A stretch of DNA of 64,000 nucleotides from Blastococcus sp. Marseille-P5729 (GCF_900292035.1 NZ_OMPO01000002.1:496001-560000); one strand, 5' to 3'; counted from the first letter of the stretch, positions 8,594 to 20,625 are shown. Notes: a model not told the origin generated them from the letters alone. Program-made: numbers and translations.

Positions 8594-9349
8594 ATGACCG
8601 AGCTCGCTGACCTGCTGCGCGACGCCGAGCGCGTCGTGGCCTTCACCGGTGCCGGAATCTCCACCGAATCAGGCATCCCCGACTTCCGCTCCCCCGGCGG
8701 CGTGTGGACCAAGTACGACCCACGCGAGTTCACCTTCGACCGGTACGTGGAGTCCGCCGACGTACGCCGCAAGTCGTGGGCGATGCGCGAGGAGCTGTTC
8801 GCCCACACCCCCGAACCCAACGCGGCGCACCGGGCACTGGCTCGCCTGGAGCAGCAGGGCCGCGCACTCGGCGTCATCACCCAGAATATCGACGGGCTGC
8901 ACCAGGACGCCGGCTCGCAGAAGGTCATCGAGATCCACGGCACGATGCGCGAGGTCGAGTGCATCGGCGCGGCGCCGCGCTACGGCACCCCGGAGGGCTG
9001 CGGCTTCCGGCGCGACACCGAGTGGGTATTCGAGCTGCTCGACGGTGGGGACGACGACCCGCGCTGCCCGGAGTGCGCCGGCATCATCAAGTCGGCAACC
9101 ATCAGCTTCGGGCAGATGATGCCGACCGACGCCCTGGAGGAGGCCATCGAGATGGCGCAGCGCGCCGACGTCCTGCTGACCATCGGATCCTCGCTGCAGG
9201 TCTACCCGGCCGCCGAGATCCCGATGATCGGGAAGGAAGCGGGCGCGGCGCTCGCGATCGTCAACCGCGACCCGACGCCCTTCGACGGGATCGCCGACCT
9301 GGTGATCCACGCCGGCGCGGGCGACACGCTCGGGAACGCCGTCCGCTAG
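8594..9349 (+). CDS. cobB: Sir2-family NAD-dependent protein deacylase (sirtuin)
   Basis: A 251-residue sirtuin that removes acyl groups from lysines using NAD+. Signatures: GAGISTESGIPDFR (residues 19-32), QNIDGLH (97-103) and the catalytic HG pair at H115. Four cysteines (C123, C136, C158, C161) are in the zinc-ribbon position, but the first pair is spaced by 12 residues (CIGAAPRYGTPEGC) rather than the usual two. The message looks leaderless. Preceded by the aquaporin terminator and followed by a P450 stub. Substrate preference cannot be read from the sequence. Confidence 0.92.
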   Translation: MTELADLLRDAERVVAFTGAGISTESGIPDFRSPGGVWTKYDPREFTFDRYVESADVRRKSWAMREELFAHTPEPNAAHRALARLEQQGRALGVITQNIDGLHQDAGSQKVIEIHGTMREVECIGAAPRYGTPEGCGFRRDTEWVFELLDGGDDDPRCPECAGIIKSATISFGQMMPTDALEEAIEMAQRADVLLTIGSSLQVYPAAEIPMIGKEAGAALAIVNRDPTPFDGIADLVIHAGAGDTLGNAVR

Positions 9350-9360
9350 CAGACCGCAGC

Positions 9361-9432
9361 ACGCGCACCGACGACCGCGACCTGATCGACGAGCCCTACC
9401 CCACCTTCGCCCGGCTCCGCGCGCACGGCTAG
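9361..9432 (+). pseudogene. Remnant of a cytochrome P450 N-terminus
   Basis: In one frame the 3' flank of the sirtuin gene reads RDLIDEPYPTFARLRAHG then TAG (9376-9432). This matches the typical bacterial P450 opening (D-PYP-x-(F/Y)-A-R-L-R-x-HG). No start codon with a binding site and no heme or I-helix region follows; the next bases belong to an unrelated minus-strand gene. It is best explained as the stub left after a deletion. Confidence 0.55.
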
Positions 9433-9441
9433 CGACAGAAC

Positions 9442-9837
9442 CTAGCCGCCACGCCGCTGGAGCAGGGCGAGGTACGCCGCGACCAGCCCGCAGCCTTCCA
9501 CGAGGATGACGGCCACCCACGCCCACCAAGGCACCAGATGCGGCCAACGTCCCACGGCAGCCGCTGCAGCCGGCACCGACAATGCGGCTGCCGCCAGCAC
9601 CGGCCAGGGTCCGCTCCGGCGCCGCCAGCGGACGAGCGCCAGTGCCGAGACCAGCGGGAGGACGACGAGCGCGGTTGCCAACGCGAGCAGCAGCCATTGC
9701 TCCCCACGAGCGAGCAGCGAGATCACCCGGGGCAGGCGATCGGCACCGATCGTGATGACCGCGCCCGCGAGCGCCAGGAGCCAGCCTGCGAGGTGGACCG
9801 CGGCCAGCGCCGTGACGGTGCGGCGGTCAGTCGGCAC
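9442..9837 (-). CDS. Hypothetical four-helix membrane protein
   Basis: A 131-residue protein made almost entirely of four hydrophobic segments (about residues 10-30, 45-68, 78-95 and 102-123), ending with a short basic tail (LLQRRGG). No family was recognised. Its start lies 11 bp inside the end of the upstream gene, so the two form a coupled pair. The partner is a membrane-anchored extracytoplasmic protein, and the two may work together. Confidence 0.75.
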   Translation of the reverse strand: MPTDRRTVTALAAVHLAGWLLALAGAVITIGADRLPRVISLLARGEQWLLLALATALVVLPLVSALALVRWRRRSGPWPVLAAAALSVPAAAAAVGRWPHLVPWWAWVAVILVEGCGLVAAYLALLQRRGG

Positions 9838-10492
9838 GGCTGCCGTCGGTTACCCCCACCTCGTCGATGCAGAAGCCGTCGGAGCCCTGCTTCATCGTCA
9901 GCTCGACCACGAGGAAGGCACCGGCGATGTTGCCCTCGCCGTCCACTCGCACCGTCGCGCTGCCACCGTCCTCGGACTGCTCGACCTCGACGATAGTGAA
10001 GCTCATCTCGGGGTCCTCGCCGCCGGCCTCGGCACGGCCGTCCGCGATCGCCTCGTTCAGGGTGCCCATGTCCGTGGACGACGGGGCCTGGCACAGCAGG
10101 TCGAGACCGGCCTCGACGTCGAGGTCCTCGGCGGCGGCGATCGCGTCGGCGGTGACCTGGCTGACCTCGGGCGCCGACTCGCGCTGCGCAGCCGCGAGAC
10201 CGTAGTCCTCCGGGTCTGAGGCCCTATCGGGCGATAGCCCGACGATCAGCCACACCAACAAGCCGATGGCCAGGACGCCGCCGATAGCGGCGAGCGGGAC
10301 CCAGGGGCGTCTGCGGCTCGGCGGCGACGGCGGTGACATCTGCCAGGCCCCGGACTGCGGATGCGGCTGGGTCGGCAGTCCCCAAGGCTGCTGGGATCCG
10401 GTCTGTGGCCCGGGCTGGTTCACGGACGCGGGCTGCCAGCCGGCAGGCCCGCCGTGCTGGTGCTGGTACGGGTCGGGGGTCGGTCCGCTCAT
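9827..10492 (-). CDS. Membrane-anchored extracytoplasmic protein with Pro/Gln-rich N-terminus
   Basis: A 221-residue protein: a Pro/Gln/His-rich cytoplasmic region (residues 1-60), Arg-flanked membrane segment (about 64-86), and an exported domain of about 130 residues. The latter has two cysteines (C134, C208) and an alternating strand pattern like the small NTF2/DUF4878-type domains often found in actinobacterial lipoproteins. The Pro-rich N-terminus resembles that of the 49311-51290 product. It overlaps the next membrane-protein gene. Function unknown. Confidence 0.75.
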   Translation of the reverse strand: MSGPTPDPYQHQHGGPAGWQPASVNQPGPQTGSQQPWGLPTQPHPQSGAWQMSPPSPPSRRRPWVPLAAIGGVLAIGLLVWLIVGLSPDRASDPEDYGLAAAQRESAPEVSQVTADAIAAAEDLDVEAGLDLLCQAPSSTDMGTLNEAIADGRAEAGGEDPEMSFTIVEVEQSEDGGSATVRVDGEGNIAGAFLVVELTMKQGSDGFCIDEVGVTDGSRAD

Positions 10493-10546
10493 GCGCGTCC
10501 TCCTGCCGGTCGGTTGCCCCGTCGGGCGTCACGCCCTGGGTTGTTC

Positions 10547-11185
10547 CTACACGAGCCCGTTGAAATGCGCGACCGCACCCGCCCCGTCGTGGTCGGCGAC
10601 CGAGCGCAGCCCGTCAAGCACGCCCCGGCGATCGGCCTCGGGACGGTTCTGGCTGAACTTGGCCTTCGCCTCGATCGAGTGGATCCGCAGCTCCATTCCC
10701 TTGATTGCGCGCAGCTGCCCGTCGATGAACCTCTCGGGCGCGTCGGTGACCTGCCAGCGCTCGGCGAAGGGCTGCTCGAAGTGCTCGGTCAGCCGGGTCA
10801 CCAGATCACGCAGCCACTCGGTGTCGTGGTGGACGACGAGCTCGCCGCGGATGTTGATGGTGAGGTGGTTCCAGGTCGGCACCACCCGGCCGTGCTCGGC
10901 CTTCGACGGGTACCACATCGGCGTGATGTAGGAATCGCTGCCGTGCACGATCACCAGCGAGTCGCCGGTCGGCTCGGCCTTCCAGTGCTCGTTCTGCAGC
11001 GCGAAGTGACCGAGCAGTGCACCGTGCTCACCGATGCCGGCGTCGTACAGCATCGGCATGAAGGTGCTGGCCAGCCCGATGGCGGTCGGGGTCACGAGAT
11101 CGGCCGCGCCGAGGTTCTCCAGGACGTCGGCGATCTGGTCGTCGGTCATCTGGAATGCGCTCGGCACATACGTTGGAACTCCCAT
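10547..11185 (-). CDS. PaiB-like FMN-binding split-barrel protein
   Basis: A 212-residue member of the PaiB/FMN-binding negative regulator family. Typical features: start MGVPTYVPSAFQMTD, the central HFALQNEHWKAEP, ITPMWYPSK and VPTWNH segments, and a C-terminal EAKAKFSQNRPEADRRGV. Relatives bind FMN or heme in a split barrel; some act with PaiA in Bacillus, but no paiA is next to it here. It stands alone with a chromate transporter upstream on the same strand. The physiological role is not inferable. Confidence 0.88.
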   Translation of the reverse strand: MGVPTYVPSAFQMTDDQIADVLENLGAADLVTPTAIGLASTFMPMLYDAGIGEHGALLGHFALQNEHWKAEPTGDSLVIVHGSDSYITPMWYPSKAEHGRVVPTWNHLTINIRGELVVHHDTEWLRDLVTRLTEHFEQPFAERWQVTDAPERFIDGQLRAIKGMELRIHSIEAKAKFSQNRPEADRRGVLDGLRSVADHDGAGAVAHFNGLV

Positions 11186-11275
11186 GCCGATGACGATAGT
11201 CGCGGAGGTTCGGATGCGATTCGGGATCAGCCGGCGTTGGCCCGCACCGCATCGCGAGACCGTCTATGAAGGCCG

Positions 11276-12478
11276 TCAGATCAGGGTGACCAGCCAGGCG
11301 ATCACCGCGGTGCCGACCACTACGACCCAGGGCGGCAGCTTGGCGATCATGAGTGCCGCGAACGCGACGAGCGCGATGAGCGCGTCCTTCCAGTCGAAGA
11401 CCGCGTGCGTGATCACCGGGTCGTACCAGGCCGCCGCGAGAATCCCCACCACCGCGGCGTTCACACCGCGCAACGCGGCTCGCATGTCGGCGTTCGCGCG
11501 CAGCCGGTCCCAGAACGGCATGACGCCGACGACGAGGAAGAAGCTCGGCAGGAAGATCGCCAGCAGCGCGACGACCGTCATCAGCAGCGGCTGGGTCATG
11601 GACGCGCCGAGGTAGGCGGCGAAGGTGAATAGCGGGCCGGGGACGGCCTGCGCCGCGCCGTAGCCGGCGATGAAGTCATCGGTGCTGACCCAGCCCGGAC
11701 CGACCACCTCGGACTGCAGCAGCGGCAGGACGACGTGTCCACCACCGAAGACCATTGAACCGACTCGATAGAAGGTGTCGGCCACCTGCACTGCGAACGC
11801 GCCCGTGGCGCGGGCCAGCAGCGGCAGCGCCACCAGCAGCGCCACGAAGGCGCCCAGCGCGATCAGTCCGGTGCGACGCGAGATCGTGCGATCCGGCTGG
11901 CCGATCTCGGCGGCGGACGACGTCCGCCGGAACAGCAGCCAGCCGATGATCAACCCAGCGGCGACGACGCTGATCTGCACCCACGCGGCCCGCCAGACCA
12001 GCGAGACGGCCAGTGCGGCGACGGCGATCAGGAACTCCAGCGGTCCGCGGCAAGCCGTCTTCGCCATCTGCCAGAGCGCCTGGGCGACCACCGCGACCGC
12101 GACCAGCATCAGACCGTGCAGGACGCCGTCCGGCACCTGGCTGGCCAGCCCCCACGCGAACGCGGCCAACGCGATCGCGGAGGGCAGGGTGAAGCCGGTC
12201 CACGCAGCGAGCGCACCCGGCAGGCCCGCGCGCTTCAGCCCGACGGCGATGCCGACCTGGGAGGACGCCGGTCCGGGCAGGAACTGGCACAGCGAGACGA
12301 GATCGGCGTACTCCTCGCCGCGCAGCCACTTCTTGCGATCGACGAACTCGGTGCGGAAGTACCCGAGGTGCGCGATCGGACCGCCGAAGGAGGTCAGCCC
12401 CAGCCGGAGGAAGGTGAGAAAGACCGACCACGTCGAGGAACGGGCAGGCGCATCGGCAGTCACGGGGCGATCGGGCAC
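11276..12478 (-). CDS. chrA: Chromate transporter, long-chain CHR family
   Basis: A 400-residue, roughly 10-helix membrane protein with two homologous CHR halves. The N-terminal half carries LGLTSFGGPIAHLGYF and CQFLPGPASSQVGIAVG; the C-terminal half repeats the pattern with GSMVFGGGHVVLPLL and GYGAAQAVPGPLFTFA. Members export chromate or take up sulfate-like anions by proton antiport. No chrB-type regulator or sulfate gene is adjacent, so resistance is a family-based guess. The interrupted oxidoreductase lies 9 bp upstream on the same strand. Confidence 0.93.
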   Translation of the reverse strand: MPDRPVTADAPARSSTWSVFLTFLRLGLTSFGGPIAHLGYFRTEFVDRKKWLRGEEYADLVSLCQFLPGPASSQVGIAVGLKRAGLPGALAAWTGFTLPSAIALAAFAWGLASQVPDGVLHGLMLVAVAVVAQALWQMAKTACRGPLEFLIAVAALAVSLVWRAAWVQISVVAAGLIIGWLLFRRTSSAAEIGQPDRTISRRTGLIALGAFVALLVALPLLARATGAFAVQVADTFYRVGSMVFGGGHVVLPLLQSEVVGPGWVSTDDFIAGYGAAQAVPGPLFTFAAYLGASMTQPLLMTVVALLAIFLPSFFLVVGVMPFWDRLRANADMRAALRGVNAAVVGILAAAWYDPVITHAVFDWKDALIALVAFAALMIAKLPPWVVVVGTAVIAWLVTLI

Positions 12479-12487
12479 CGCGCCAGG

Positions 12488-13627
12488 CTACTGAGGCCGG
12501 GTGAACAGCAGGCCAACAGCGCGCCGCCTGTAATACTCCCCCAGGATCGTGCGGCGCGCGTCCGAGCCGTCGTCTCCCTGGATGGTCGCTGCGAGCTCGG
12601 TGAGGGTCTGCTCGTCCTCCTCGGAGTTCACCGCGATGGAGAACTCGGTGTCGGTGACGACGCTGCGGAACCGGTCGAGCAGCCGCTCGCCGATGACGTC
12701 GTAGGTGCCGATCACGGCGAACTGGTCGAGGATCTCGTCGCTGATCATCGGCGGGAGCTCCTCCCACCGTTGGGCCTTCGACAGCACGGCCGCCTCGCGC
12801 GCGAGATCGCCGAGCCCGAGGTGCTCGAAGGCCTTGATGTAGCCGGGGGTCGAGGCGTAGAAGGCGATCCGGGCACGCGCGTCGCGCACCTTCGGCGCGA
12901 GCTCCTCCTCGGTACGAGCGCTGGCCACCAACGGCTTCATGCAGACCCGGAAGTCCTACAGCGACCGGCCGGTCTTGGCCGCTCCCTTGCGCACGGCCGG
13001 CAGCATGACCTCGCGAATGTAGGACGGCGTGCACACCGGGTGCGGCCGGACGCCGTCCGCCACCTCACCGGCGATCTGGCACATGAACGGGTTCACCGCG
13101 GCCAGGTGGATCGGGATCTCGGGGTGCTCGATCGGTCCGGGGTTGAACAGCGGCACCATCAGGTTGAGGTTGTAGCGCTCGCTCTCGTACTGCAGCGGCG
13201 CCTCGTTCTGCCAGGTGTCCCACACCGCTCGGATCGCGCCGACGTAGTCGCGCATCCACGGGCCGGGCTTGTGCCATTCCATGCCGTAGCGCCGCGTGAT
13301 GTGCCCACGCACCTGCGTGCCCAGTCCCAGCGTGAACCGTCCTGCGGACAGCTTCTGCACGCTCCAGGCGCTCATCGCCGTGATCGTGGGGCTGCGCGGG
13401 AAGGACATCGCGACCGCGGTGCCGATCTGCAGCTTGCTCGTGGCGGACGCCGCGAGCGCCATGATGACGTACGGGTCGTCCTTGGTCTCCTCGACGACGA
13501 CGCCCGAGTACCCGGCGCGCTCGAGCAGCTGCGACCACTCGCCAACCTTGCCGAGGTCCAACGGGATCTCGGGGGCACGGAGCCCGGGGTCGACCTTGCC
13601 GAGTGGGAGCAGTGTTTCCAGACGCAT
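12488..13627 (-). pseudogene. F420-type luciferase-like oxidoreductase interrupted by an in-frame TAG
   Basis: The 223-codon part (13627-12956) starts MRLETLLPLGKVDPGLRAPE and contains LLM-family blocks (IGTAVAMSFPRSPT, FTLGLGTQVRGH, IPIHLAAVNPFM). It stops at TAG (12958-12956) after AAKTGRSL. Reading through in the same frame gives DFRVCMKPLVASARTEEE and 150 more residues that look like the rest of the family. Thus one codon, not a frameshift, breaks an approximately 378-residue enzyme. In relatives this codon is normally a coding residue, for example Asp, Glu or Gln. Either a nonsense mutation, a sequencing error, or two separate polypeptides is possible; an ATG at 12940 follows the stop. 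Confidence 0.8.
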
Positions 13628-13707
13628 GCACGATGTCTACCGCCTCCCTCCGGTGCGGTCAAACAGCCGTCGCGACACGGGCCAATTCCCGGGGGTTAGA
13701 TAGGGGA

Positions 13708-14040
13708 ATGAGCACGTCACTGTCGCAGGTCGTCCCGGAACTGATCGAGTCCGCTCGCGCTGCCGAGCGTGGGCTGGCCACCGCGATGGGCGCGTCGTCC
13801 GGCCCGCTTCGTCAGGTCGTGGCGGCGTTGCGCGCGGATGCGCTGCTTCCCGACCACGAGAATCCCGGCGATGCGACCTTGCAGTGCCTCGAGGGCGAGG
13901 TCGAGCTCGCGACGACCAGCGGCTCCTCCAGTGTGGTGCTGACCCAGGGGGATCTCGTGGTGATCCCCCACGAGCGGCACTACCTGCGAGCGGTCACCGA
14001 CACCGCCGTCATCATCACGCAGCGCCGCGACGTCCACTAG
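13708..14040 (+). CDS. Small cupin-domain protein
   Basis: A 110-residue single-domain protein. After a helical stretch (residues 1-45) comes a cupin-like barrel: LLPDHENPGDATLQCLEGEVEL, then LTQGDLVVIPHERHYLRAV. The typical metal-binding first motif is reduced (H-N-P-G-D), so a metal may not bind. ATG at 13708 was preferred; the frame is open upstream but without a conserved start. It ends in a 4-bp overlap with the convergent amidohydrolase gene. Function unknown. Confidence 0.75.
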   Translation: MSTSLSQVVPELIESARAAERGLATAMGASSGPLRQVVAALRADALLPDHENPGDATLQCLEGEVELATTSGSSSVVLTQGDLVVIPHERHYLRAVTDTAVIITQRRDVH

Positions 14041-15452
14041 AAGACGCGCGCGCCGGCGATGAAGGTCGCCGACACGGACGGGCGAGGGACCTGCAACGGG
14101 TCGTCGTCCAGCAGCACGAGGTCGGCCGGCTGCCCTACGGCGACCTGCCGCCCGTCGACGCTGGCGGCGAGCGCCTCGGCGCGGCTGATCGCCTGCTCGG
14201 GGTGCCACGGCGGCTCGCCGTCGGCCGATCGGCGCGCGGCGACGTCCGTGGCCAGCCAGGGATCGAGGGGCGCGACCGGTGCGTCGCTACCGAGCGCGAG
14301 CGTGAGACCCGCATCGAGCATTGAGCGCAGCGGGAAGCAGCGATCGGTCCGCCCGGCCCAGTAGTCGTCGGCGATGCCGCGGTCATCGAGCAGGTGGGCC
14401 GGCTGCACGCTCGCGGTCAGGCCCATCGTGGCCATGCGCGGCAGGTCCGCGCCGCGGACCAGCTGCGCGTGCTCGATGCTGCCCCGCGCCCCCGTAGCCT
14501 CGATGCCGCGCAGGACCGCGTCCACCGCGGCATCGCCGATCGCATGCAGGGCCACCTCGAGACCGCCATCCACCGCGCGACGCAGCAACCCGGCCAGCTC
14601 CGCCTCGGTGTAGTTGAGCACTCCTCTCGACCCGGTTCCGGCGTACGGCTCGCAGCAGTAGGCAGTCCGCGTGCCGAGCGAGCCGTCGACGATCACCTTC
14701 AGTGGCCCCATGGTCACCAGCCCACCGAGCGGATCACCGCTGCGCAGGCCCGCGGCGAGGGCCGAGTCGACGTCCTCGGGGTAGACGCCGCTGCGCACTC
14801 GCAACGGCGGCAGGCCGGACACGCGCTCGGGCCAGCACCGGAAACCGGCTTCCAGCTCCAGGTCGACGATCCCGACGACACCGAGCCGGTGCGCCGCGGT
14901 GATCACGTTCGCGTAATCCTCACGCGTCGGTGCGAGGTCGAGGACGCGGGCCAACCGGGGAAAGGCCTCGAACCACTCCCGCTCGACGAGCACCCCGTCA
15001 CGTGCGGGGAGCTCTGCCCTGGCGAGCGCTGCACTGCTCAGCCAGGCGTTGTGGGAGTCGCCGGAGATCAGCATGACCGGGCGGTTCCCGACGACCTCGT
15101 CGAGGTCGGCGACGGCCGGTGCATGTTCCCAGCTGGCGAGCCGATAGCCGAACCCGATGACGGCCCGCCCGTCTGCGCCGGCCCCGTCGTCGAGGGCGCT
15201 GCGCACCCGCTGCAAGGCCTCGTCCGGCGACGCGGTGTGGCTGAGGTCGATGCGGCGACTGGCACTCGCCCACTGCCCGAGATGCACGTGCTTGTCCCAG
15301 AGACCAGGGATGACCCAGCGGCCGGCACCCTCGACAACCGGGCCGCCGCTGGCCGGCAATCCGTGATCGACAGCCGCGATGCGTTCGCCGTCCAGCAGGA
15401 CGTCGACCGGCTCCTCGACCCGACCGACGAACCGGACGTAACGCAGCAGCAC
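14037..15452 (-). CDS. Metal-dependent amidohydrolase, YtcJ-like
   Basis: A 471-residue member of the amidohydrolase superfamily. The N-terminal HVH metal motif lies in WDKHVHLGQ; later blocks include [32 protein letters not shown] and [13 protein letters not shown], with the metal Asp in the last. The start is GTG with a near-perfect AAGGAGGTGA six bases upstream. It lies downstream of tuf but behind a terminator, so may be expressed separately. Substrate unknown; relatives hydrolyse amides, carbamates or cyclic imides. Confidence 0.88.
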   Translation of the reverse strand: MLLRYVRFVGRVEEPVDVLLDGERIAAVDHGLPASGGPVVEGAGRWVIPGLWDKHVHLGQWASASRRIDLSHTASPDEALQRVRSALDDGAGADGRAVIGFGYRLASWEHAPAVADLDEVVGNRPVMLISGDSHNAWLSSAALARAELPARDGVLVEREWFEAFPRLARVLDLAPTREDYANVITAAHRLGVVGIVDLELEAGFRCWPERVSGLPPLRVRSGVYPEDVDSALAAGLRSGDPLGGLVTMGPLKVIVDGSLGTRTAYCCEPYAGTGSRGVLNYTEAELAGLLRRAVDGGLEVALHAIGDAAVDAVLRGIEATGARGSIEHAQLVRGADLPRMATMGLTASVQPAHLLDDRGIADDYWAGRTDRCFPLRSMLDAGLTLALGSDAPVAPLDPWLATDVAARRSADGEPPWHPEQAISRAEALAASVDGRQVAVGQPADLVLLDDDPLQVPRPSVSATFIAGARVF

Positions 15453-15476
15453 CGGTCACCTCCTTCTTTCGGTATG

Positions 15477-15514
15477 CCGAAGGGCCGCCTCCCTCACGGG
15501 AAGCGGCCCTTCGG
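15477..15514 (-). terminator. Hairpin terminator after tuf
   Basis: A perfect 12-bp stem (CCGAAGGGCCGC at 15477-15488 with its complement at 15503-15514) and 14-base loop lies 18 bp after the tuf stop. It separates the str operon from the amidohydrolase gene. No U-tract. Confidence 0.85.
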
Positions 15515-15531
15515 TGATCAGCAGCCGGTGG

Positions 15532-16728
<1,197 letters not shown>

Positions 16729-16836
16729 TGGCGGTGTCCTCCTCGGACGTGTTGGGAACGTCGTTGTGACGTGCCGTGTTTGGAACCTTACAAATCTTAC
16801 TGAAGCGCTTTGCTGGTGCGCTGCGCGGTGGTGCTG

Positions 16837-18927
<2,091 letters not shown>

Positions 18928-19010
18928 TCGATTTACTCGCAATCGCGTTGTGGGTGATGATTCGAACTACGCCGGCGCCATCGCTCTGTGGGCGACGGAA
19001 GCCGGGATGG

Positions 19011-19484
19011 TTACCAGCGGTAGTGCGCGAAGGCCTTGTTGGACTCGGCCATCTTGTGCATGTCCTCGCGACGCTTGACGCTCGCTCCGAGACCGTTGGA
19101 GGCGTCGAGGATCTCGTTCATCAGGCGCTCGGTCATGGTCTTCTCACGACGCTGCCGGCTGTAGGCGACCAGCCAGCGCAGAGCGAGGGTGTTGGCGCGG
19201 GCCGGCTTGACCTCGACGGGGACCTGGTAGGTCGCGCCGCCGACGCGGCGGGACTTGACCTCGAGGGCCGGCTTGATGTTGTCGAGCGCGCGCTTGAGGG
19301 TGATGACCGGGTCGTTGCCGTCGGTCTTGGCGCGGGCGCCCTCCAGGGCGCCGTACACGATCCGCTCGGCGGTCGATCGCTTGCCCGACAGCAGGATCTT
19401 GTTGACCAGCGAGGTCACGACCGGGTTGCCGTATACCGGATCGCTGATGACCGGACGGCGAGGCGCTGGGCCCTTGCGAGGCAT
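19011..19484 (-). CDS. rpsG: 30S ribosomal protein S7
   Basis: A 157-residue S7, the primary binder of the 16S rRNA 3' major domain. It starts [20 protein letters not shown]; the block [23 protein letters not shown] and the tail NKAFAHYRW are conserved. Its ATG at 19484 overlaps the rpsL stop by one base (TAATG), which decides the start. Second gene of the str operon. Confidence 0.99.
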   Translation of the reverse strand: MPRKGPAPRRPVISDPVYGNPVVTSLVNKILLSGKRSTAERIVYGALEGARAKTDGNDPVITLKRALDNIKPALEVKSRRVGGATYQVPVEVKPARANTLALRWLVAYSRQRREKTMTERLMNEILDASNGLGASVKRREDMHKMAESNKAFAHYRW

Positions 19485-19858
19485 TAGCTCTTCTCCTTCT
19501 TGGCGCCGTAGCGCGAACGTGCCTGCTTGCGGCCGCGCACACCCTGGGTGTCCAGCGAGCCACGGATGATCTTGTAGCGGACGCCCGGCAGGTCCTTCAC
19601 ACGGCCACCGCGCACCAGCACGATGGAGTGCTCCTGCAGGTTGTGGCCGACGCCCGGGATGTAGGCGGTGACCTCGATGCCGCTGGAGAGCTTGACGCGG
19701 GCGACCTTGCGCAGCGCCGAGTTCGGCTTCTTCGGGGTGGTGGTGTACACGCGGGTGCACACGCCGCGGCGCTGGGGGCTTCCCTTCAGCGCAGGCGTGT
19801 TGGTCTTGGTGACCTTGTCCTGGCGGCCCTTGCGGACCAGCTGCTGGATGGTTGGCAT
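19484..19858 (-). CDS. rpsL: 30S ribosomal protein S12
   Basis: A 124-residue S12 of the decoding centre. The start [19 protein letters not shown] at 19858 follows GAGGAG and gives the standard length; the frame is open nine codons upstream. The two loops where streptomycin-resistance changes occur are wild type ([11 protein letters not shown] and [12 protein letters not shown], both lysines present). First gene of the str operon. Confidence 0.99.
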   Translation of the reverse strand: MPTIQQLVRKGRQDKVTKTNTPALKGSPQRRGVCTRVYTTTPKKPNSALRKVARVKLSSGIEVTAYIPGVGHNLQEHSIVLVRGGRVKDLPGVRYKIIRGSLDTQGVRGRKQARSRYGAKKEKS

Positions 19859-20154
19859 ACTGCCGCTTCGTCTCCTCAAACTCACAGCGACTGCCGGGAC
19901 GCTCCGCGCCTAGCGCTGCTGCTCTGTGTACTTGCTTCTTCGTGATGTGCAACGTCGTTGGTGTGCCCGCCGGCACCCGAGCTCGGGCGTGTCGCGTCGG
20001 ATCGCACCTCAGCGGCCTACCGGTGTGCTCGCTGCTGCTTCGCGCAGCACACACCTGCGCACGGCGCCGTAGGGCGTGAGCACAAGGGTCAATGCTACCC
20101 GCCACTGCTGCGACGCGTCAAAGTGAGCCAGAACCCAATACCGTGATCCGGCGC
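19859..20154 (-). promoter_or_regulatory. Upstream region and long leader of the str operon
   Basis: This 296-bp gap precedes rpsL. The best promoter match (20092-20121, separate entry) would give an untranslated leader of about 230 nt. The leader is GC-rich with several local inverted repeats but no recognised riboswitch. No gene is seen in it. Confidence 0.5.
20092..20121 (-). promoter_or_regulatory. Candidate promoter of the str operon
   Basis: On the minus strand TTGACG (20121-20116) and TAGCAT (20097-20092) are separated by 18 bp, a good housekeeping-sigma match. It lies about 230 bp upstream of rpsL. Confidence 0.5.
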
Positions 20155-20565
20155 TCATCCCCGACGGGCTGCAGAGTCCCCCACGAGGTAGCGGACCTGT
20201 CGACCTGGCACGACCTCGGCGGTGGGCTGCACTCCCAGCCGCTTCTGCGGCGCGTGCGCCAGGATCCCCAGCGTCGCGTTGACGACCTCGAGCCGGCCCG
20301 TGTCCGTCGCGTCCTGCATCACCTTGCGCACCCGCGCCGGCAGGGACAGCGGCCACAGCAACAGCAGCAACGGCAGCAGCACGACCCACCACGCCGTCGA
20401 CAGCGACTTGGTCACCAGCAGGATGACCAGGACGACGACGGCGGCGGCGACCGGCGCGACGGCGCCCAAGGCGACGTTCTTGGCCAGGCTCGGCCAGGCA
20501 GAGGGCCAGGTCGCCGGCAGGGCGGAATTCGACGGGTTGCCCCTGAGCTGGGTCGACATGCGCAT
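20155..20565 (-). CDS. Small hypothetical membrane protein downstream of uppS
   Basis: A 136-residue protein with two adjacent membrane segments (about residues 30-52 and 58-78) and a soluble tail of about 55 residues (RKVMQDATDTGRLEVVNATLGI, continuing to DSAARRG). No family recognised. It is 60 bp downstream of uppS on the same strand and may be its operon partner. It ends just before the str promoter region. Confidence 0.6.
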   Translation of the reverse strand: MRMSTQLRGNPSNSALPATWPSAWPSLAKNVALGAVAPVAAAVVVLVILLVTKSLSTAWWVVLLPLLLLLWPLSLPARVRKVMQDATDTGRLEVVNATLGILAHAPQKRLGVQPTAEVVPGRQVRYLVGDSAARRG

Positions 20566-20625
20566 CAGCGTACTGAAGCCAGGGCCGGTCGCGGGGCCGT
20601 TTCGGCACTCTTGCTGGCGGCCCTC

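Noticed and set aside
12956-12958. Pyrrolysine or programmed read-through at the TAG
   Set aside because: No pyl genes or read-through context are visible in the window, and LLM enzymes do not use pyrrolysine. Mutation or sequence error is simpler.
12116-13699. A 527-codon plus-strand open frame
   Set aside because: Antisense to chrA and the interrupted oxidoreductase; Arg/Gly/His-rich composition typical of shadow frames.
18928-18942. TTG start for fusA at 18942
   Set aside because: Adds five unconserved residues without a ribosome-binding site; the GTG at 18927 gives the conserved EF-G N-terminus.
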